Part shown: piece after piece, positions 36,587-37,314 of the stretch | How positions within the stretch are numbered: the stretch's first letter is position 1 | Layout: every line of letters starts with the position of its first letter | From: a virus | DNA: 37,314 nucleotides | IMG/VR virus record: IMGVR_UViG_3300037493_001584 | Location: 1-37,314 of that record | Strand: one strand, 5' to 3' | Translations under genes and position numbers: made by a program | The notes under the pieces: generated by a model | Databases searched by the model: none | Seen by the model: the letters and a program-made list of their open reading frames with translations, nothing else | What the model was told of the DNA's origin: nothing

Positions 36587-37161
36587 TCCTTCAGCTCCCC
36601 AGCGGCCAGTTCTTCAAGCGCCTCGCGGATCAGCGTGGTGATCAGCTCTACTTCCTCCGTCTCCAGGTGCGGGATGCGCTGCCTGGCGGTGCTGGCCACG
36701 CCAAGCAATCTGGTACGGGTGATGTTCACCGCACCACCCCAGGCCTGCTCCACATCCTCGCGGCGCAGCAGGTGACCTTCCTTGGTCTTGCGGTCCAGCT
36801 CCAGCAGGTTGGCCTTTTCGTATTCGCTGCGGGCGCGGCTGACGTTGTAGTCAGGTAGGTCCACTGGTTCAGGTGCCTTAGGCGGTGGCGGCGGCCGCTT
36901 TGGCTGTGGTGGTCGCGGTGCTGCTGGCTCACGCTTGGCCCTTGGCTGCTGCGCTTCGGCTTGGTGTGGTGACACCTTCGCTAGGTATTCGGCCACCAGC
37001 AGGTCAGCATCCACCCGCAACGGCTTGGCCTGCAGGATGCAAGGACTGCCGCGAAGCGCTCCACGTTCGCAGAGCTTGTCCAGGTTTTGCCTAGTGCAGC
37101 GGCGGCCGGTCTCGGTCTCGATCAGCTCGGCGCCCTTCGTGCTGTTGAGCGAATTTGCCAT
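36583..37161 (-). CDS. Terminase small subunit (Nu1-like)
   Basis: This protein has 192 residues from ATG 37161; a TTG nine bases upstream (37170) is in frame but less likely. An N-terminal winged-helix-like region (LNSTKGAELIETETGRRCTRQNLDKLCERGAL) resembles the DNA-binding domain of lambda Nu1. A proline-rich linker (about 80-105, e.g. PPQPKRPPPPPKAPEP) leads to a helical C-terminal part (YEKANLLELDRKTKEGHLL ... EEVELITTLIREALEEL) that should bind the large subunit. It recognises the packaging site, and the repeats at 37199-37289, just upstream, are the obvious candidates. It overlaps the large-subunit gene by four bases. Confidence 0.9.
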   Translation of the reverse strand: MANSLNSTKGAELIETETGRRCTRQNLDKLCERGALRGSPCILQAKPLRVDADLLVAEYLAKVSPHQAEAQQPRAKREPAAPRPPQPKRPPPPPKAPEPVDLPDYNVSRARSEYEKANLLELDRKTKEGHLLRREDVEQAWGGAVNITRTRLLGVASTARQRIPHLETEEVELITTLIREALEELAAGELKE

Positions 37162-37198
37162 TGCAACCAAGCTATGGACACGGTTGCGGGTGGTTGCA

Positions 37199-37289
37199 AT
37201 TCTCAGTAGGCAGGCTTATTGAGAATACCGGGCCTTGCTATGGCTGGGTTTGTTGGTTGTCGGGCAACCTTATTGAGAACAGTTCTCAA
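37199..37289. promoter_or_regulatory. Repeated TTGAGAA sites, candidate cosB (small terminase binding) region
   Basis: Between the small-terminase gene and the genome end lie several related sites. ATTCTCA (37199-37205) and TGAGAAT (37220-37226) form an inverted pair. CTTATTGAGAA occurs at 37215-37225 and again at 37269-37279. The second copy is part of a 17-bp perfect palindrome, TTGAGAACAGTTCTCAA (37273-37289). A GGTTG-TCGGG-CAACC hairpin sits at 37255-37269. The order terminase gene, binding sites, genome end matches lambda cosB-cosN. A repressor operator for the late promoter is the alternative. Confidence 0.55.
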
Positions 37290-37302
37290 GGGTTTTTCTG
37301 CG

Positions 37303-37314
37303 TGTGCGTGGACC
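37303..37314. other. Right copy of 12-bp terminal direct repeat (candidate cosN)
   Basis: The last 12 bases, TGTGCGTGGACC, equal the first 12 bases. They lie 14 bases past the palindrome of the putative cosB region. If the repeat marks filled-in cohesive ends, the circular genome is 37302 bp. See the entry at 1-12. Confidence 0.55.

Noticed and set aside
37273-37300. Palindrome followed by GGGTTTTT read as an intrinsic terminator
   Set aside because: The palindrome has only one base between its arms, so it cannot form a hairpin without breaking several pairs; a protein-binding dyad fits better.
1-37314. tRNA genes, CRISPR arrays, integrase or insertion sequences
   Set aside because: No cloverleaf, regularly spaced repeat-spacer units, recombinase motif or transposase with terminal repeats was seen by eye.

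Overview
The window is most likely one complete genome of a lambda-like siphophage of about 37.3 kb. The first and last 12 bases are identical (TGTGCGTGGACC). This direct repeat falls in the gap upstream of the terminase genes, which suggests a linear cos-type genome cut at its cohesive end. The terminase belongs to the lambda gpA family, which makes such ends. The host is probably a unicellular cyanobacterium of the Synechococcus/Cyanobium type. The main reason is a phage-encoded sigma-70 factor (12951-13901) that resembles cyanobacterial group 2 sigma factors; GC-rich codon use and weak or absent Shine-Dalgarno sites are compatible. No integrase, CI-like repressor, tRNA, CRISPR array or insertion sequence was seen.

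Layout. (1) The late morphogenesis genes run on the minus strand from 37161 down to 15254. In order of transcription they are: small and large terminase, a gpW-like joining protein, portal, a protease-capsid fusion, head-completion genes, a probable receptor-binding protein, tail terminator, tail tube, tail chaperone with a programmed -1 frameshift, tape measure, distal tail and tail-tip proteins, small membrane proteins, a two-domain endolysin, a metallophosphoesterase and an HNH nuclease. (2) A second minus-strand unit runs from 3891 to 60. It holds a ribbon-helix-helix protein, a P4-like primase-helicase, an iteron-rich candidate origin, a small unknown gene and a gpZ-like tail protein that lies apart from the other tail genes. 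(3) The plus-strand early/middle genes at 4017-11039 encode a possible nuclease, a DUF3102 protein, an SF2 helicase, a VRR-NUC nuclease, a RecT-like annealing protein, SSB and several small proteins, ending with a tiny membrane-anchored helix-turn-helix protein. (4) A minus block (12862-10969) holds a Gp157-like protein and small unknowns. It diverges from a plus block (12951-15089) with the sigma factor, a cytosine methyltransferase that carries a second long overlapping frame, and a small orphan gene.

How it fits together. A 28-bp element, 26 of 28 bases identical, sits just upstream of both the ribbon-helix-helix/primase unit and the sigma gene, each time in a divergent promoter region. 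Its CCCCTATAGT core resembles a -10 box, and a related CCCCTATAAT precedes the RecT-like gene at nearly the same distance from the start codon. This looks like a phage promoter class tying replication, recombination and sigma expression together. A cluster of about a dozen TGTTACG-type repeats just past the primase-helicase gene is the best origin candidate. Repeated TTGAGAA sites between the terminase small-subunit gene and the genome end are the best packaging-initiation (cosB) candidate.

All calls come from reading the sequence and from remembered family features. No database search was run.
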